Shown here piece after piece: positions 30,202 to 39,018 of a stretch of DNA of 64,000 nt. The stretch is from Pseudidiomarina aquimaris (lineage in GTDB: Bacteria; Pseudomonadota; Gammaproteobacteria; Enterobacterales; Alteromonadaceae). Below the pieces are notes generated by a model. It did no database searches, was not told the DNA's origin, and saw only the letters and a program-made list of their open reading frames with translations. The stretch's first letter is position 1. Each line of letters begins with the position of its first letter. The DNA lies in the NCBI RefSeq assembly GCF_003987395.1, contig NZ_PIPT01000004.1, positions 186,001 through 250,000 of the forward strand. Direction: 5' to 3'. Made by a program: the position numbers and the translations under genes.

Positions 30202-30996
30202 GGGCCAATAAAACAGGCCGGCGGTGCGGCCGAGGGTGCGCGCCATGCTGTAAAAGTCGGCGGGACGGCCTGTGGCGCCGTAGCATACTAACAGCGGCAT
30301 TAGGTGTTCCTCACGCGGGTGACAGAAGCGTGCTTCGGGCGCGTCAGCCCAATTAATTAAGCGCTGTTTGCGGTCTTCTTCTGTGATGTCGGTGCGCGTA
30401 AGCGTGTCTTTAAGCCAGTTCTCAAACGCTAAATTACGCTTCTCTGTTTCTGGGTCTTGCGGCGCGAAAAACGCCTTCATATTGTGAAATGAAAAGCCGG
30501 AGCCCAAGATCAACAAACCTTCGTGGTCTATTGCGGCCAAGGCTTTGCCCAAGGCAATGTGCTGCTGCGGATCCAAATTGTGCAATAGCGACACTTGTAT
30601 TACTGGAATATCGCCAGCGGGATACATTAACTTCAATGGTACAAAAACACCGTGATCTAGGCTGCGCTGGTCATCAGCGGTTGCCGCAATGTCGTGCTCC
30701 TCCAGCGTTGTGAGAACCTGCCGCGCTAAGGCAGGGTGGCCTTTCGCAGGGTATTGAATTTCGTACGATTCAGGCGAAAAACCATAATAATCGTATAACA
30801 ATCCGGGGTTCGCCGCGGTGGTTACCGTTGGCGTCTCGGCCTCCCAGTGTGCGCTGACAACCAAGATAGCTTTAGGTTTTTCAAGTTGCTCGCTGATGCC
30901 CTGCAGTTGGGCCACCAATTCTTGGTGTTGAGGATCGCCAAGCAGGGGCAAAGGGCCCCCGCCGTGCGACACAAACAGAACTTGATGTTGTGCCAT
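30196..30996 (-). CDS. ygiD: DODA-type class III extradiol ring-cleavage dioxygenase
   Basis: A 266-residue enzyme of the DOPA 4,5-dioxygenase (DODA)/YgiD family. Metal-binding histidines are placed as in the family: VSHGGGPLPLLG near the start, VVSAHWE, FSFHNM and REEHLMPLLV. The family opens catechol rings such as DOPA; the natural bacterial substrate is usually unknown. The ATG has GGAGATC upstream. It lies 15 bp after doxX in the same direction and divergent from a LysR regulator, an arrangement that suggests LysR control of a doxX-ygiD operon. Confidence 0.88.
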   Translation of the reverse strand: MAQHQVLFVSHGGGPLPLLGDPQHQELVAQLQGISEQLEKPKAILVVSAHWEAETPTVTTAANPGLLYDYYGFSPESYEIQYPAKGHPALARQVLTTLEEHDIAATADDQRSLDHGVFVPLKLMYPAGDIPVIQVSLLHNLDPQQHIALGKALAAIDHEGLLILGSGFSFHNMKAFFAPQDPETEKRNLAFENWLKDTLTRTDITEEDRKQRLINWADAPEARFCHPREEHLMPLLVCYGATGRPADFYSMARTLGRTAGLFYWPA

Positions 30997-31011
30997 GATG
31001 ATCTCCTTTAC

Positions 31012-31464
31012 TTACTTTTGGGTGATTTTTGCGGCAATTGCATTGTCGAGCGAGAGACGTCCGCCACCCAGAGCCGTAAGGGCAGCAGTTGCTGCCAATA
31101 AGCTTAGCGCAAATTCATAGCCGTTATTGGCCATGAACAAACCGTTGCTGGCATGCACGCTGAAAATCGCGACCACCATGGTGAACGCTGAAACCAACGC
31201 GGCTGGACGTGTGAGTAGACCTAAGATCAACGCCAAGCCACCAAAGAACTCAGCTGCGCCAGCTAGCAATGCCATTAGAAAGCCTGGCTCCAAGCCGATG
31301 CTTGCCATCCACTGACCAGTTCCTTCGAGCCCGTAGCCACCGAACCAGCCAAATAACTTCTGCGCACCGTGTGCAGTCAGGATGATACCAACAGGTACGC
31401 GTAAGAGAAGTGCGCCGATGCCTGCGTCTGATTTAAAGATGGTGTGTAATTTTGAATTGTTCAT
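31012..31464 (-). CDS. DoxX family membrane protein
   Basis: A 150-residue protein with four membrane helices and the family phrases LLLRVPVGIILTAHGAQKLFGWFGG and GAAEFFGGLALILGLLTRPAAL. DoxX proteins are quinone-interacting or redox-related membrane proteins with varied partners. It is the first gene of the doxX-ygiD pair. Its ribosome site is enclosed in a hairpin (31472-31492). Confidence 0.88.
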   Translation of the reverse strand: MNNSKLHTIFKSDAGIGALLLRVPVGIILTAHGAQKLFGWFGGYGLEGTGQWMASIGLEPGFLMALLAGAAEFFGGLALILGLLTRPAALVSAFTMVVAIFSVHASNGLFMANNGYEFALSLLAATAALTALGGGRLSLDNAIAAKITQK

Positions 31465-31471
31465 AAAAATG

Positions 31472-31492
31472 CCTCCATTAAGTTGATGGAGG
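31472..31492 (-). promoter_or_regulatory. Hairpin that can sequester the doxX ribosome site
   Basis: On the reverse strand CCTCCAT pairs with ATGGAGG across a 7-base loop. The GGAGG of the right arm is the ribosome binding site of doxX, whose ATG lies 8 bp downstream. Base pairing would hide it, which is a possible translational switch or RNA thermometer-like element. Confidence 0.5.
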
Positions 31493-31577
31493 TACTTTAC
31501 TACTTGCTTTTAGGTAGATTAATAGTGTATTTCGTGCTTTATTATCCACATTGAGTAGTTAATAACGAGAGTTAGAC

Positions 31578-32450
31578 ATGGATAGACTGCAAGCAATGCG
31601 CATATTTGTGACCGTCGTGAATGAGGGATCTTTCGTGCAAGCTGCAGAAAAGCTTGAGGTTTCGCCGCAATTAGTGAGCAAGTCGCTAAACCAACTCGAA
31701 GAACACCTCGGCGTGCGCTTGCTCAACCGCACCACGCGCCGCCAGCACCTTACCGAGGCCGGCAGCGCTTACTTTGCGCGGGCGCAGCAAGTTCTAGCCG
31801 ACATTGACGACATGGAGTTACAACTCTCCGGCCTGCAACAAAGCGCCCGCGGCGTGTTGCGTATCAGTGCACCAGTGTCGTTCGCCATTCGCCATTTAGC
31901 GCCGCTGTTGGTGAGCTTCCAAGAAGCTTACCCTGAGGTCGTAGTAGATCTGCAGCTCAATGACCGCAAAGTGGATATTGTCGAAGAAGGTTTTGATATC
32001 GCACTGCGCATCGGTAAGTTGGAGTCCTCATCGTTGATTGCTAAGCGCCTCGCCCCCGTGCGTTTGGTCTATTGCGCCGCTCCACAATACATAGCTGAAC
32101 AAGGCGAACCGCATGACCTCGCCGCATTGCGCGACCATCGTTACCTCCACTACAGCTACATGGACGAGTCATTCGTGCCGGCCGCCGCGCAGGTGATGCG
32201 CAGCAACAACGGTGACGTACTCGTTGCCGCTGCTTGCGAAGGTGCGGGAATCGCGTTGCAACCGACCTTTATCGCCTGCGAAGCTCTGCGCACCGGTCGC
32301 TTGCAAACCATCTTACGTTCCTACGAACCAGAGCCTATCGCACTCTACGCCATCTTCGCCCACCGCCAATTCATGGCCAGCAAAGTCCGCGCCTTCCTCG
32401 ACTTCGTCGATGGCTATTTCGGCGACCCCCCTTATTGGGATGACTATTAA
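31578..32450 (+). CDS. LysR family transcriptional regulator
   Basis: A 290-residue regulator: winged helix-turn-helix (about 1-60, with GSFVQAAEKLEVSPQLVSKSLNQLEEHLGVRLLNRTTR) and the substrate-binding domain (about 90-290). It belongs to the CrgA/AaeR-like group that usually controls a divergent operon. The divergent doxX-ygiD pair begins 113 bp away, so it is the probable target. A CTAC-N10-GTAG element at 31500-31517 in that gap is a candidate binding site. Confidence 0.92.
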   Translation: MDRLQAMRIFVTVVNEGSFVQAAEKLEVSPQLVSKSLNQLEEHLGVRLLNRTTRRQHLTEAGSAYFARAQQVLADIDDMELQLSGLQQSARGVLRISAPVSFAIRHLAPLLVSFQEAYPEVVVDLQLNDRKVDIVEEGFDIALRIGKLESSSLIAKRLAPVRLVYCAAPQYIAEQGEPHDLAALRDHRYLHYSYMDESFVPAAAQVMRSNNGDVLVAAACEGAGIALQPTFIACEALRTGRLQTILRSYEPEPIALYAIFAHRQFMASKVRAFLDFVDGYFGDPPYWDDY

Positions 32451-32470
32451 AGAGAGGGCAGCCCTCTCTT
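32450..32470. terminator. 21-bp palindrome after LysR gene (second copy of the repeated palindrome)
   Basis: Ten-base arms AAGAGAGGGC and GCCCTCTCTT surround a central A at 32460, beginning at the last base of the LysR stop codon. The core is identical to the copy at 30173. It is probably a terminator hairpin. Confidence 0.65.
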
Positions 32471-32498
32471 AGCGTTATTTGCTATTTATATCGATTAA

Positions 32499-32515
32499 TG
32501 TATATTTTTCATACA
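32499..32515. promoter_or_regulatory. Small inverted repeat before the XRE gene
   Basis: TGTAT (32499-32503) and ATACA (32511-32515) are spaced by 7 bp, 17 bp before the start of the XRE-family gene. This suits an autoregulatory operator, but the arms are short. Confidence 0.3.
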
Positions 32516-32531
32516 CAAAAGGATATAAAAG

Positions 32532-32762
32532 ATGCGATTAAACGATTCGAAAGATATAGCTGAAGCGGTGCGAAAGGCGCGCAAGGCCTTGCGGTGGTCG
32601 CAAAGCGAGCTGGCGGAGAAAGTTGGTACGACGCAGGCGGTGATCTCGCGATTTGAGGGCAGAGGTGAGGCACGGATCGACACACTTCTCAAAATTACCG
32701 AAGCACTCGACCTACAACTAGTGATACTGCAGAAGCGAGAAAGTCCGCTATGGGATGATTAG
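32532..32762 (+). CDS. XRE family helix-turn-helix protein (antitoxin-like, orphan)
   Basis: A 76-residue protein that is almost entirely a Cro/CI-type helix-turn-helix: WSQSELAEKVGTTQAVISRFEGRGEARIDTLLKITEALD. This matches HipB/HigA-like antitoxins more than phage repressors. No toxin gene follows; the next gene is on the other strand. It may be an orphan left by loss of a HipA-type partner or a free-standing regulator. AAAGGAT precedes the ATG. Confidence 0.82.
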   Translation: MRLNDSKDIAEAVRKARKALRWSQSELAEKVGTTQAVISRFEGRGEARIDTLLKITEALDLQLVILQKRESPLWDD

Positions 32763-32773
32763 CGCGTAGGCTA

Positions 32774-32968
32774 TTATTCGTCGTCTGTACGCGCCAGCAC
32801 CTCGAATTCACCGGTGCCCGACTCGACCACAACAACCTCAATCGGCTGGCAACAGATCTGGCAATCCACGATTTGCTGCTGCCCCACGTCATTCACTGGG
32901 TCAATTTCAATACTATTTACCACCATGCAGTACGGGCAACTAAATTCAGCTTCGTGCGTTAATGACAT
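32774..32968 (-). CDS. CPXCG-motif cysteine-rich protein
   Basis: A 64-residue protein with a zinc-ribbon-like pair of cysteine motifs: CPYC near residue 11 and CQICCQPIEVVV at about 36-47. This matches the small CPXCG family of unknown function found in marine Gammaproteobacteria. I took MSLTHEAEF at 32968 as the start; upstream codons in frame would add an unrelated hydrophobic stretch. GGAGG precedes the ATG. Confidence 0.82.
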   Translation of the reverse strand: MSLTHEAEFSCPYCMVVNSIEIDPVNDVGQQQIVDCQICCQPIEVVVVESGTGEFEVLARTDDE

Positions 32969-33028
32969 ACAACCTCCGAAGAAAAATGTCCCTAGCTCCA
33001 ATATGCGCAGCGGCAACGGTTAGATCAA

Positions 33029-33043
33029 AGAGGGCTGCCCTCT
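33029..33043. repeat. Third copy of the dispersed palindrome (core only)
   Basis: AGAGGGC and GCCCTCT arms flank a central T at 33036. The core is that of the copies at 30173 and 32450, but the flanks have diverged. It lies between the CPXCG gene start and the end of the NTF2-like gene. Confidence 0.6.
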
Positions 33044-33064
33044 CTAATGCAAGCAAAATACTGC

Positions 33065-33478
33065 TTACTCACTCACAAAATAATAAACGCGCGCGATCAG
33101 CGAACCCTCGAATTCGTACACCGCAATGCTCGACTGCGCACGGCGCTCATCTCCAGCGAGCCACGAGGCCTCTTCAATCACCGACACACGCGACCCTAGC
33201 ACCTGCACATCTACCAATCGACTGCGGCACGAAGCACACGAAGCAAAGTAACTGTCCATCGCCTTTACCAATGCCACGCGGCCAGCGGTTTCCACCGCCA
33301 CCGAATCACCCTTCACCGTCAGCCATTGCACGTCGTCTGTGACCATACGCGCCATGGCTGCGGAGTCTTGTGCGTTGAATGCCGCCACGTAGTCTTCGAC
33401 TAGCGCCGCATGGTCGACTTCATTCGCAGCCACCGAAGTACAAAGCAAAAAAAGAACTCCAAGAAGTAAGCGCATCAC
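33065..33478 (-). CDS. Exported NTF2-like (DUF4440/SnoaL-type) protein
   Basis: A 137-residue protein with a signal peptide (MMRLLLGVLFLLCTSVAANE) and one NTF2-like domain: LVEDYVAAFNAQDSAAMARMVTDDVQWLTVKGD, then VSVIEEASWL and SSIAVYEFEGSLIARVYYF. The function is not predictable. It overlaps the upstream DUF1653 gene by 4 bp and is the last gene of a three-gene overlapping run that begins with the MASE3 protein. Confidence 0.75.
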   Translation of the reverse strand: MMRLLLGVLFLLCTSVAANEVDHAALVEDYVAAFNAQDSAAMARMVTDDVQWLTVKGDSVAVETAGRVALVKAMDSYFASCASCRSRLVDVQVLGSRVSVIEEASWLAGDERRAQSSIAVYEFEGSLIARVYYFVSE

Positions 33479-33693
33479 GCCTCCCGCACATACCGAAAAC
33501 GTGGCACTTGCGCGCCATCAACGACGACGCTCTCCACAAACATAGCCAAGGGGCGCACCCAGAGCGCACGCTCACCATATAAAGGCCGATACAACACCAA
33601 CTCTTCTTCGGTTTCAGAGTGCCGCACCACGTCTAGCACCTCGTATTCGGGGCCTTTGTAGTGCTGATAGATGCCGGTTTTTAGATGGTTCAT
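33475..33693 (-). CDS. DUF1653 domain protein
   Basis: A 72-residue protein that is a single DUF1653 domain, with its typical phrases GIYQHYKGPEYEVLDVVRHSE, ELVLYRPLYGE and WVRPLAMFVE. These small beta proteins are common and of unknown function. It overlaps its neighbours on both sides by 4 bp, so all three are translationally coupled. Confidence 0.88.
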   Translation of the reverse strand: MNHLKTGIYQHYKGPEYEVLDVVRHSETEEELVLYRPLYGERALWVRPLAMFVESVVVDGAQVPRFRYVREA

Positions 33694-36623
33694 GAGTGCG
33701 ACAACAATTCCGCAAGCTGATCAGGGCGCAAAGGGCGACTGAAGATGTAGCCTTGAACTTCATCGCAGCCCAGCTCTTGCAGGGAGCGCCACTGTTCTTC
33801 TGTTTCGACACCTTCGGCGACAGTGGCCATTTTTAAGCTCTTGGCAAGTGCGATAATGCCGCGCACGATTGCGACATCGGTGGCATTTTCAATCGTCAGG
33901 TCGTCGATAAATGACTTATCAATTTTCAACTTATCAAAGCCAAAACGTTTCAAATAGCTAATCGACGAGTAGCCGGTACCGAAGTCATCTAAAGCGACGC
34001 GAAATCCAGCCTCACGCAACGCGCTAATAGTGATAAGCGCCTGCTCAGGATTCTGCAATGCAACGGCTTCGGTCAGCTCTAATTCAATCGTCCCGGGCGC
34101 GATACGCTCCTCTTCTGCGATCGCCTGCAAGTTTTCCACCAAGTCAGGCTCATCAAAGCGACTCGCCGACAAGTTCACCGAAATCACAACCTCATGCAGC
34201 CCTTCATCTTGCCAAATTCGCGCCTGCCGAGCCGCCTCACGAAACACCCACTTATCGATTTCACCGATCAAGCCACTACGCTCAGCCAACGGGATAAACT
34301 GGCCTGGCGACACTTCACCTAGCTCAGTTGAGTGCCAACGCAATAACGCTTCTACTCCAAGAATCCGACGGTCTTTCATGGCCACTTGCGGTTGAAAAGC
34401 CAGAGAAAACTCCTGACGCTCCATAGCAAAGTTCAAGGCACTCAGTAATGCAAGCTGCTCTGACGCCCCAGCATGAAGCTTGTCACTGTAGACTTGGAAA
34501 TTATTGCGGCCCTTCTTCTTCGCCTCATACATTGCGACTTCAGCATGCTGCAAAACTTCATCGGCGCTGGTGCTATTATTTGCAAAACCCACCAAGCCAA
34601 TGGAAGCCGTTACCATAGTATGTTGCTCGCCAAGACGCATCGGGGCGCGCACCGTGTTCAACACTTTAACCGCCCATTCGCCTGCCGCACGAATATCACT
34701 GTTTTCGAGCAGCATGGCAAAGACATCACCAGACATTCGATAAACCTTACAGTCATGCTGTGCTAAACGTTGCAGCCGCTCGGCGACAATACAGAGCACA
34801 CGGTTCCCCGCTTCAATTCCCAGCGCGTCGTTAATCAGCTTGAAGTTATCGAGGTTGATATAAAGTAACGCTGATAAACCTGTCTGCGCTTCGCCTCCTA
34901 ACGCGGCAAAGTTGGCTTGGTAAGAACTACGATTCGGCAAGCCGGTCATTTGATCAAAAAACGAAAGCTGATGAATCTTCTTCTCGTTTTCAATCGACTT
35001 GGTCACGTCATTTTTGAACGAAATATATTTAACATTATTTCCGTGGCGGTCTTTCAGCGGAAACACGGTAGTCATTTCGACCACTTCATCACCATTTTTG
35101 TGCTTATTAATAAGCTCACCCGACCATGGCTTTCCATTTAAAATGTTGCGCCATAAATCAGCAAAAACACTCTTTGGTGTGCGTCCTGAACCGGTAACTT
35201 TCGGGTCCTGACCAATGAGCTCTTCAGGAGAATAGCCACTCGACGCAAAATACGCCTTATTGGCATATTCAATCCGAGCATCAATGTCAGTAATAAAAAT
35301 AGGATTCGGGTTTTGCTCTACCGCCAAGCTCAGTAGGTTCACTTGTTGCTCTTGTTCCAACCTGACACACCAGGTCAAAATCGACTCCAACCAAACTGTA
35401 AGGGTTTGCGTGTCACGCGCGCTGAAATGACGACCAGGATCCAGTAGAACAATGGTTTTTTGGCTGCCTTCGTCAGACTTGGACTGCACCGCAAGCACGT
35501 GCACCTCACCAGCATTTGCGCAGAAGTTGCCACGCCGACTTAGCTTAGTTAAATCAACATAGTCCAACGCATTATTGGCATCGCCACTGTCCACCAATAG
35601 TTCGAGTGCATCATTCGTAACCGAATACAATGCAGCCCCTGCCGACGGCACCACATACCGCGCATGCTCAACTGCATAGGCTAAAAAGCGCGCGTCATTA
35701 TGCTCAGATGCAATATTAGATAGCTCTAACAAGCTCTCATTTAGGCGAGCTTGATGAGCGAGGTCCTCCGCTTGCTTTTGCGTCGTCGCGACTTCCTCGG
35801 CAAGCTCCAAGTGAGGCCGTGTAACAGCTTCGACAAAGATCGCGCGATACAAAAATACATAGGCCAGAATCTTATAAACATGACCAAAGAAATTGTAGGT
35901 GTCGGTCACTTCTTGATAAAGCGTAAAGAAGATCTCGCTCGCCGCCATTAACAGCGACGAGACGACCAATGCACTGATGTTTGCAGTTGTTTTGGGGCCT
36001 CGCAAACCCACACTGAACAACATCGCCGCAAGTAAAAAGAGGCCTACGAGTACATATTCGCTAGCAATCTTGAATCCGGTCAGCCCCTGCCCTTCAATAT
36101 AAGTTGACGGCAACTGCCCCTGAAAGAAAATCATGAAAAGGCTGCCTGCCACCGCCAGCACAACCACGCCAGCCAGCAACACATAATCCCAACGCATTCG
36201 CATACGCCACCAGGGCGCTACCGCAAGCACCAAAAGCGCCAGCGCCGAGAATAAACGCGCCACGAGCCAAAAGTTGATAGCTTTTTCCGGCCCCGCCGGT
36301 GAAATGAAACTCGGCATTCCCGCATACGAAAATGTGTGCACAAAATCAAAGATAGCAACGGCAAGCATCAAACAGGAGAACACCAGCAAGTTGCCATTTT
36401 TGATAAACGTTCGGGTATTCCAGCCGACGGAAAAAATTAGCACCGCCACCGCAATCGCGATGATTTCGAGTACATTATGAGCGCTAATAAAAAGGTGAGG
36501 ACCACTTAACCAATCGACATCTTTGAATAGATACATCGGTACCAACGCTAACATTGCGCAGACGAAACCAAGACTCGCTTGTTTAAAGTCATTACAGTGT
36601 GTCGGATGGACCAGTTTTTCCAT
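33690..36623 (-). CDS. MASE3-PAS-GGDEF-EAL protein, probable c-di-GMP phosphodiesterase
   Basis: A 977-residue protein. About eight membrane helices (15-270) match the MASE3 sensor: HNVLEIIAIAVAVLIFSVGWN, DFVHTFSYAGMPSF and NFWLVARLFSA. A coiled linker and a GAF-like region follow, then a PAS domain (about 425-545), a GGDEF-like domain (about 555-710) with degenerate SGDVF, and an EAL domain (about 720-970) with intact VEALLRW, IELELTEAVAL, DDFGTGYSSISYL, KIDKSF and VAEGVET. It is therefore more likely a phosphodiesterase than a cyclase. It is first in an overlapping run with the DUF1653 and NTF2-like genes. Confidence 0.9.
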   Translation of the reverse strand: MEKLVHPTHCNDFKQASLGFVCAMLALVPMYLFKDVDWLSGPHLFISAHNVLEIIAIAVAVLIFSVGWNTRTFIKNGNLLVFSCLMLAVAIFDFVHTFSYAGMPSFISPAGPEKAINFWLVARLFSALALLVLAVAPWWRMRMRWDYVLLAGVVVLAVAGSLFMIFFQGQLPSTYIEGQGLTGFKIASEYVLVGLFLLAAMLFSVGLRGPKTTANISALVVSSLLMAASEIFFTLYQEVTDTYNFFGHVYKILAYVFLYRAIFVEAVTRPHLELAEEVATTQKQAEDLAHQARLNESLLELSNIASEHNDARFLAYAVEHARYVVPSAGAALYSVTNDALELLVDSGDANNALDYVDLTKLSRRGNFCANAGEVHVLAVQSKSDEGSQKTIVLLDPGRHFSARDTQTLTVWLESILTWCVRLEQEQQVNLLSLAVEQNPNPIFITDIDARIEYANKAYFASSGYSPEELIGQDPKVTGSGRTPKSVFADLWRNILNGKPWSGELINKHKNGDEVVEMTTVFPLKDRHGNNVKYISFKNDVTKSIENEKKIHQLSFFDQMTGLPNRSSYQANFAALGGEAQTGLSALLYINLDNFKLINDALGIEAGNRVLCIVAERLQRLAQHDCKVYRMSGDVFAMLLENSDIRAAGEWAVKVLNTVRAPMRLGEQHTMVTASIGLVGFANNSTSADEVLQHAEVAMYEAKKKGRNNFQVYSDKLHAGASEQLALLSALNFAMERQEFSLAFQPQVAMKDRRILGVEALLRWHSTELGEVSPGQFIPLAERSGLIGEIDKWVFREAARQARIWQDEGLHEVVISVNLSASRFDEPDLVENLQAIAEEERIAPGTIELELTEAVALQNPEQALITISALREAGFRVALDDFGTGYSSISYLKRFGFDKLKIDKSFIDDLTIENATDVAIVRGIIALAKSLKMATVAEGVETEEQWRSLQELGCDEVQGYIFSRPLRPDQLAELLSHS

Positions 36624-36640
36624 CTACAAAAGCCTTGTAG

Positions 36641-36670
36641 GTGCGTCAGTTATCAAATAGTGCGTCAGTT
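36641..36670 (+). repeat. Two direct repeats of GTGCGTCAGTT
   Basis: The 11-bp sequence occurs at 36641-36651 and 36660-36670, starts 19 bp apart, in the gap between the divergent MASE3 gene and the methyltransferase-HNH gene. It may be a protein-binding site; it has no symmetry. Confidence 0.5.
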
Positions 36671-36781
36671 TATGGCGTTGCGCAAGTTTTAGCCCTAGTT
36701 TTTGTAAGGTCTTCGGGTGCCATTGTACAGAAAAGCCTTTATAGTGAGGACTATTCGCACAACAAAAGAAGCCGTCGACGG

Positions 36782-38491
36782 ATGGACGACAACATCATCT
36801 ACTACAACCGCAACGCAGAACAACTCGCTGACCAGTATGACAGCCTTGATTTTGAATCGGTGCATGGCGACTGGTTTGACGAATTACCGAGCGCCGGTAT
36901 GGCACTCGATGTCGGCGCTGGTTCAGGTCGTGACGCGCGCTTTTTAGCGTGTCATGGCTTTGAGGTCGTCGCTGTCGAACCTGCCGACGCACTGCGCGAA
37001 CGCGCGCAACAGTATGATGTCACTCAGACTGAAGGTTGTAACCCTATCCATTGGCTGGACGACAGCCTGCCCGAACTCAACCGTGTACAGAAACTGCAGA
37101 CCAAGTTCGACCTCATTTTGCTCAGCGCCGTTTGGATGCACATCGCGCCATCAAAGCGCCAACGCGCGTTCCGCAAACTCAGCTCGCTGTTAAAGCCCAA
37201 CGGCAAAATGGTCGTCTCGCTGCGCCACGGCGCCAGCCCCGATGAACGTACCATGCACCCTGTATCCGCCGACGAACTCGCCGGTTATGCGCAGCAGCAA
37301 GGGCTGAGTTTTCGGGTTCTGCGGCCAAAAGCCGACCAACTGCAACGACCGGATGTGGAATGGGAGACGGTGCTGCTTGCCTTGCCCGATGACGGCACAG
37401 GTGCTTTTCCATTGCTGCGTAACATTGTCGTAAACGACGCCAAGGCCTCTACTTATAAGGTTGCGTTATTGCGCACCTTACTGCGCATCGCCGAAGGCCA
37501 CCCCGGTGCAGTGATGACGCAAACAGATACTCACGTCGAACTACCGATGGGCTTGGTCGCTTGGTATTGGCTTAAGCTCTACAAGCCACTGCTCGACCAC
37601 TACCAACTGCAACAAAGTAGCAGTAATCGCGGACTTGGCTTCGTTAAGGAAAATGGTTGGGGCCAACTTTCCGACATGACGGCCAACGATTTTTATATCG
37701 GCGCTTGTTATTTTGACCCGACGCAAGCAAGCAACATCTACCGCACGCTAAAGGATATAGCGTCCACGATTAAAAACATGCCGGCGAAATACATCACCTT
37801 GCCAGGCACTCAAACTGAAGTATTCGGCGTTGAACTTGCACGTACACAAAAACCGCAGGGGTCCTTGGTGCTTGATTACCAATTCCTCAAATCTCTCGGT
37901 ACATTTTACGTGCCGCGTGCGATCTGGGACGCTCTCTCACGTTTCAGCGTTTGGATAGAACCGGCGTTGATTAGCGAGTGGAGTCAATTGATGGCGTCGT
38001 ACCAACGCAACCAATCACGATTCACTCTTGCTGATTATTTGAATGCCCTGCGTTGGGAAAACCCTGAACGCAGCACTAACCGCGTGCGCAAACGAGTCGA
38101 CGATTTATTGGCACAACAGGGTGTTGACTGTTGTTGGTCTGGCAACGCTTTAAGGCGTCAGCGTTATGCAGTTGATCATGCATTCCCCTTTGCCCGCTGG
38201 CCAAACAATGATTTGTGGAACTTATTACCGACGCGTACCGAGATCAATTCCAAGAAATCAGATAAACTCCCCACCCAGCAGACCTTGGTGCAGGCGCGTG
38301 TCCTCATCGTCGATTGGTGGCGAACAGGTTGGCACGAGCATCGTGACGAGTTTTTTACGCAAGCCAATTTAGCTTTGCCTAACTTAGCACCTGACAACAA
38401 AAATTATGATGACGTATTCGAGGCACTAACCCTGCAACGCGAACGCATCAAACAGACGCAACAACTGCAAGACTGGCATTTGACGCGCTAA
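36782..38491 (+). CDS. Class I SAM methyltransferase fused to an HNH-type nuclease domain
   Basis: A 569-residue protein. The N-terminal third (about 1-195) is a small-molecule-type SAM methyltransferase: the motif I loop is [15 protein letters not shown], with the acidic residue in [11 protein letters not shown] and motif [13 protein letters not shown]. The middle (about 200-430) is helical and unassigned. The C terminus (about 440-569) carries an HNH-like motif: [20 protein letters not shown], then N and KSDKLP, which give the Asp-His, Asn and late Asn/Lys pattern. A methyltransferase with a nuclease in one chain suggests a restriction-like or nucleic-acid role, but DNA methylase motifs are absent. 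The start at 36782 is uncertain; the frame is open to 36641. The parvulin gene follows after 16 bp. Confidence 0.72.
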   Translation: MDDNIIYYNRNAEQLADQYDSLDFESVHGDWFDELPSAGMALDVGAGSGRDARFLACHGFEVVAVEPADALRERAQQYDVTQTEGCNPIHWLDDSLPELNRVQKLQTKFDLILLSAVWMHIAPSKRQRAFRKLSSLLKPNGKMVVSLRHGASPDERTMHPVSADELAGYAQQQGLSFRVLRPKADQLQRPDVEWETVLLALPDDGTGAFPLLRNIVVNDAKASTYKVALLRTLLRIAEGHPGAVMTQTDTHVELPMGLVAWYWLKLYKPLLDHYQLQQSSSNRGLGFVKENGWGQLSDMTANDFYIGACYFDPTQASNIYRTLKDIASTIKNMPAKYITLPGTQTEVFGVELARTQKPQGSLVLDYQFLKSLGTFYVPRAIWDALSRFSVWIEPALISEWSQLMASYQRNQSRFTLADYLNALRWENPERSTNRVRKRVDDLLAQQGVDCCWSGNALRRQRYAVDHAFPFARWPNNDLWNLLPTRTEINSKKSDKLPTQQTLVQARVLIVDWWRTGWHEHRDEFFTQANLALPNLAPDNKNYDDVFEALTLQRERIKQTQQLQDWHLTR

Positions 38492-38507
38492 ACTCGGAGC
38501 CCCTGCA

Positions 38508-38786
38508 ATGGCCCGCGCCCACGCTTTACACATTCTCGTTAAGACTCAAGCCGAAGCCGCCGAGCTAAAGAAGCAGCTCGCCGCAGGCAAAAAGTTCGGG
38601 GATCTCGCGCGCAAGCACTCACTCTGCCCATCCGGCAAAAAAGGTGGCGACCTAGGCGAATTCCGCCGCGGTCAGATGGTGCCAGCTTTCGATAAAGTCG
38701 TCTTCGGCAAGCCCACGCTTGAGGTGCATGGGCCCGTGAAGACTAAGTTTGGGTGGCATTTGATTAAGGTGCTGAGTCGAGGGTGA
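38508..38786 (+). CDS. ppiC: Parvulin-type peptidylprolyl isomerase
   Basis: A 92-residue single-domain parvulin, the same length as E. coli PpiC. Visible hallmarks are [45 protein letters not shown] and [11 protein letters not shown]. It catalyses cis-trans isomerisation of prolyl bonds in the cytosol. It is 16 bp downstream of the methyltransferase-HNH gene. It marks the left core flank of the AT-rich island. Confidence 0.95.
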   Translation: MARAHALHILVKTQAEAAELKKQLAAGKKFGDLARKHSLCPSGKKGGDLGEFRRGQMVPAFDKVVFGKPTLEVHGPVKTKFGWHLIKVLSRG

Positions 38787-39018
38787 CTCGCAGCTTCCCT
38801 AATCTAACTTCCGCACTTAATTTGAAGCTTCTAGATAAAGTTCAAAAGACTATTTCTTGTATAGGCCAATAAGCCTGACAAAATGTTAAGGGCGTTGCTA
38901 AATTACATTTCCCATAAACATGAGATTTGAAGTAGCAATCACAATAATTTATCATCAACTAGCATTTAACAATTAACAACAAGCATCGAGTCTAAGCCTA
39001 AGTGGATGCGAGACGAAA
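38787..39018. other. Left island junction, non-coding
   Basis: Between the parvulin stop and the first methyltransferase the sequence turns AT-rich. It holds short hairpin AGGC-N6-GCCT near 38862-38875 but no gene, tRNA or clear attachment repeat. The promoter of the methyltransferase operon must lie here; no convincing -35/-10 pair was picked. Confidence 0.4.

Noticed and set aside
38865-38915. Sequence with GGGCGTTGCTAAATT resembling an integron attC site or core site
   Set aside because: It lacks the GTTRRRY core and paired arms, and there is no integrase.
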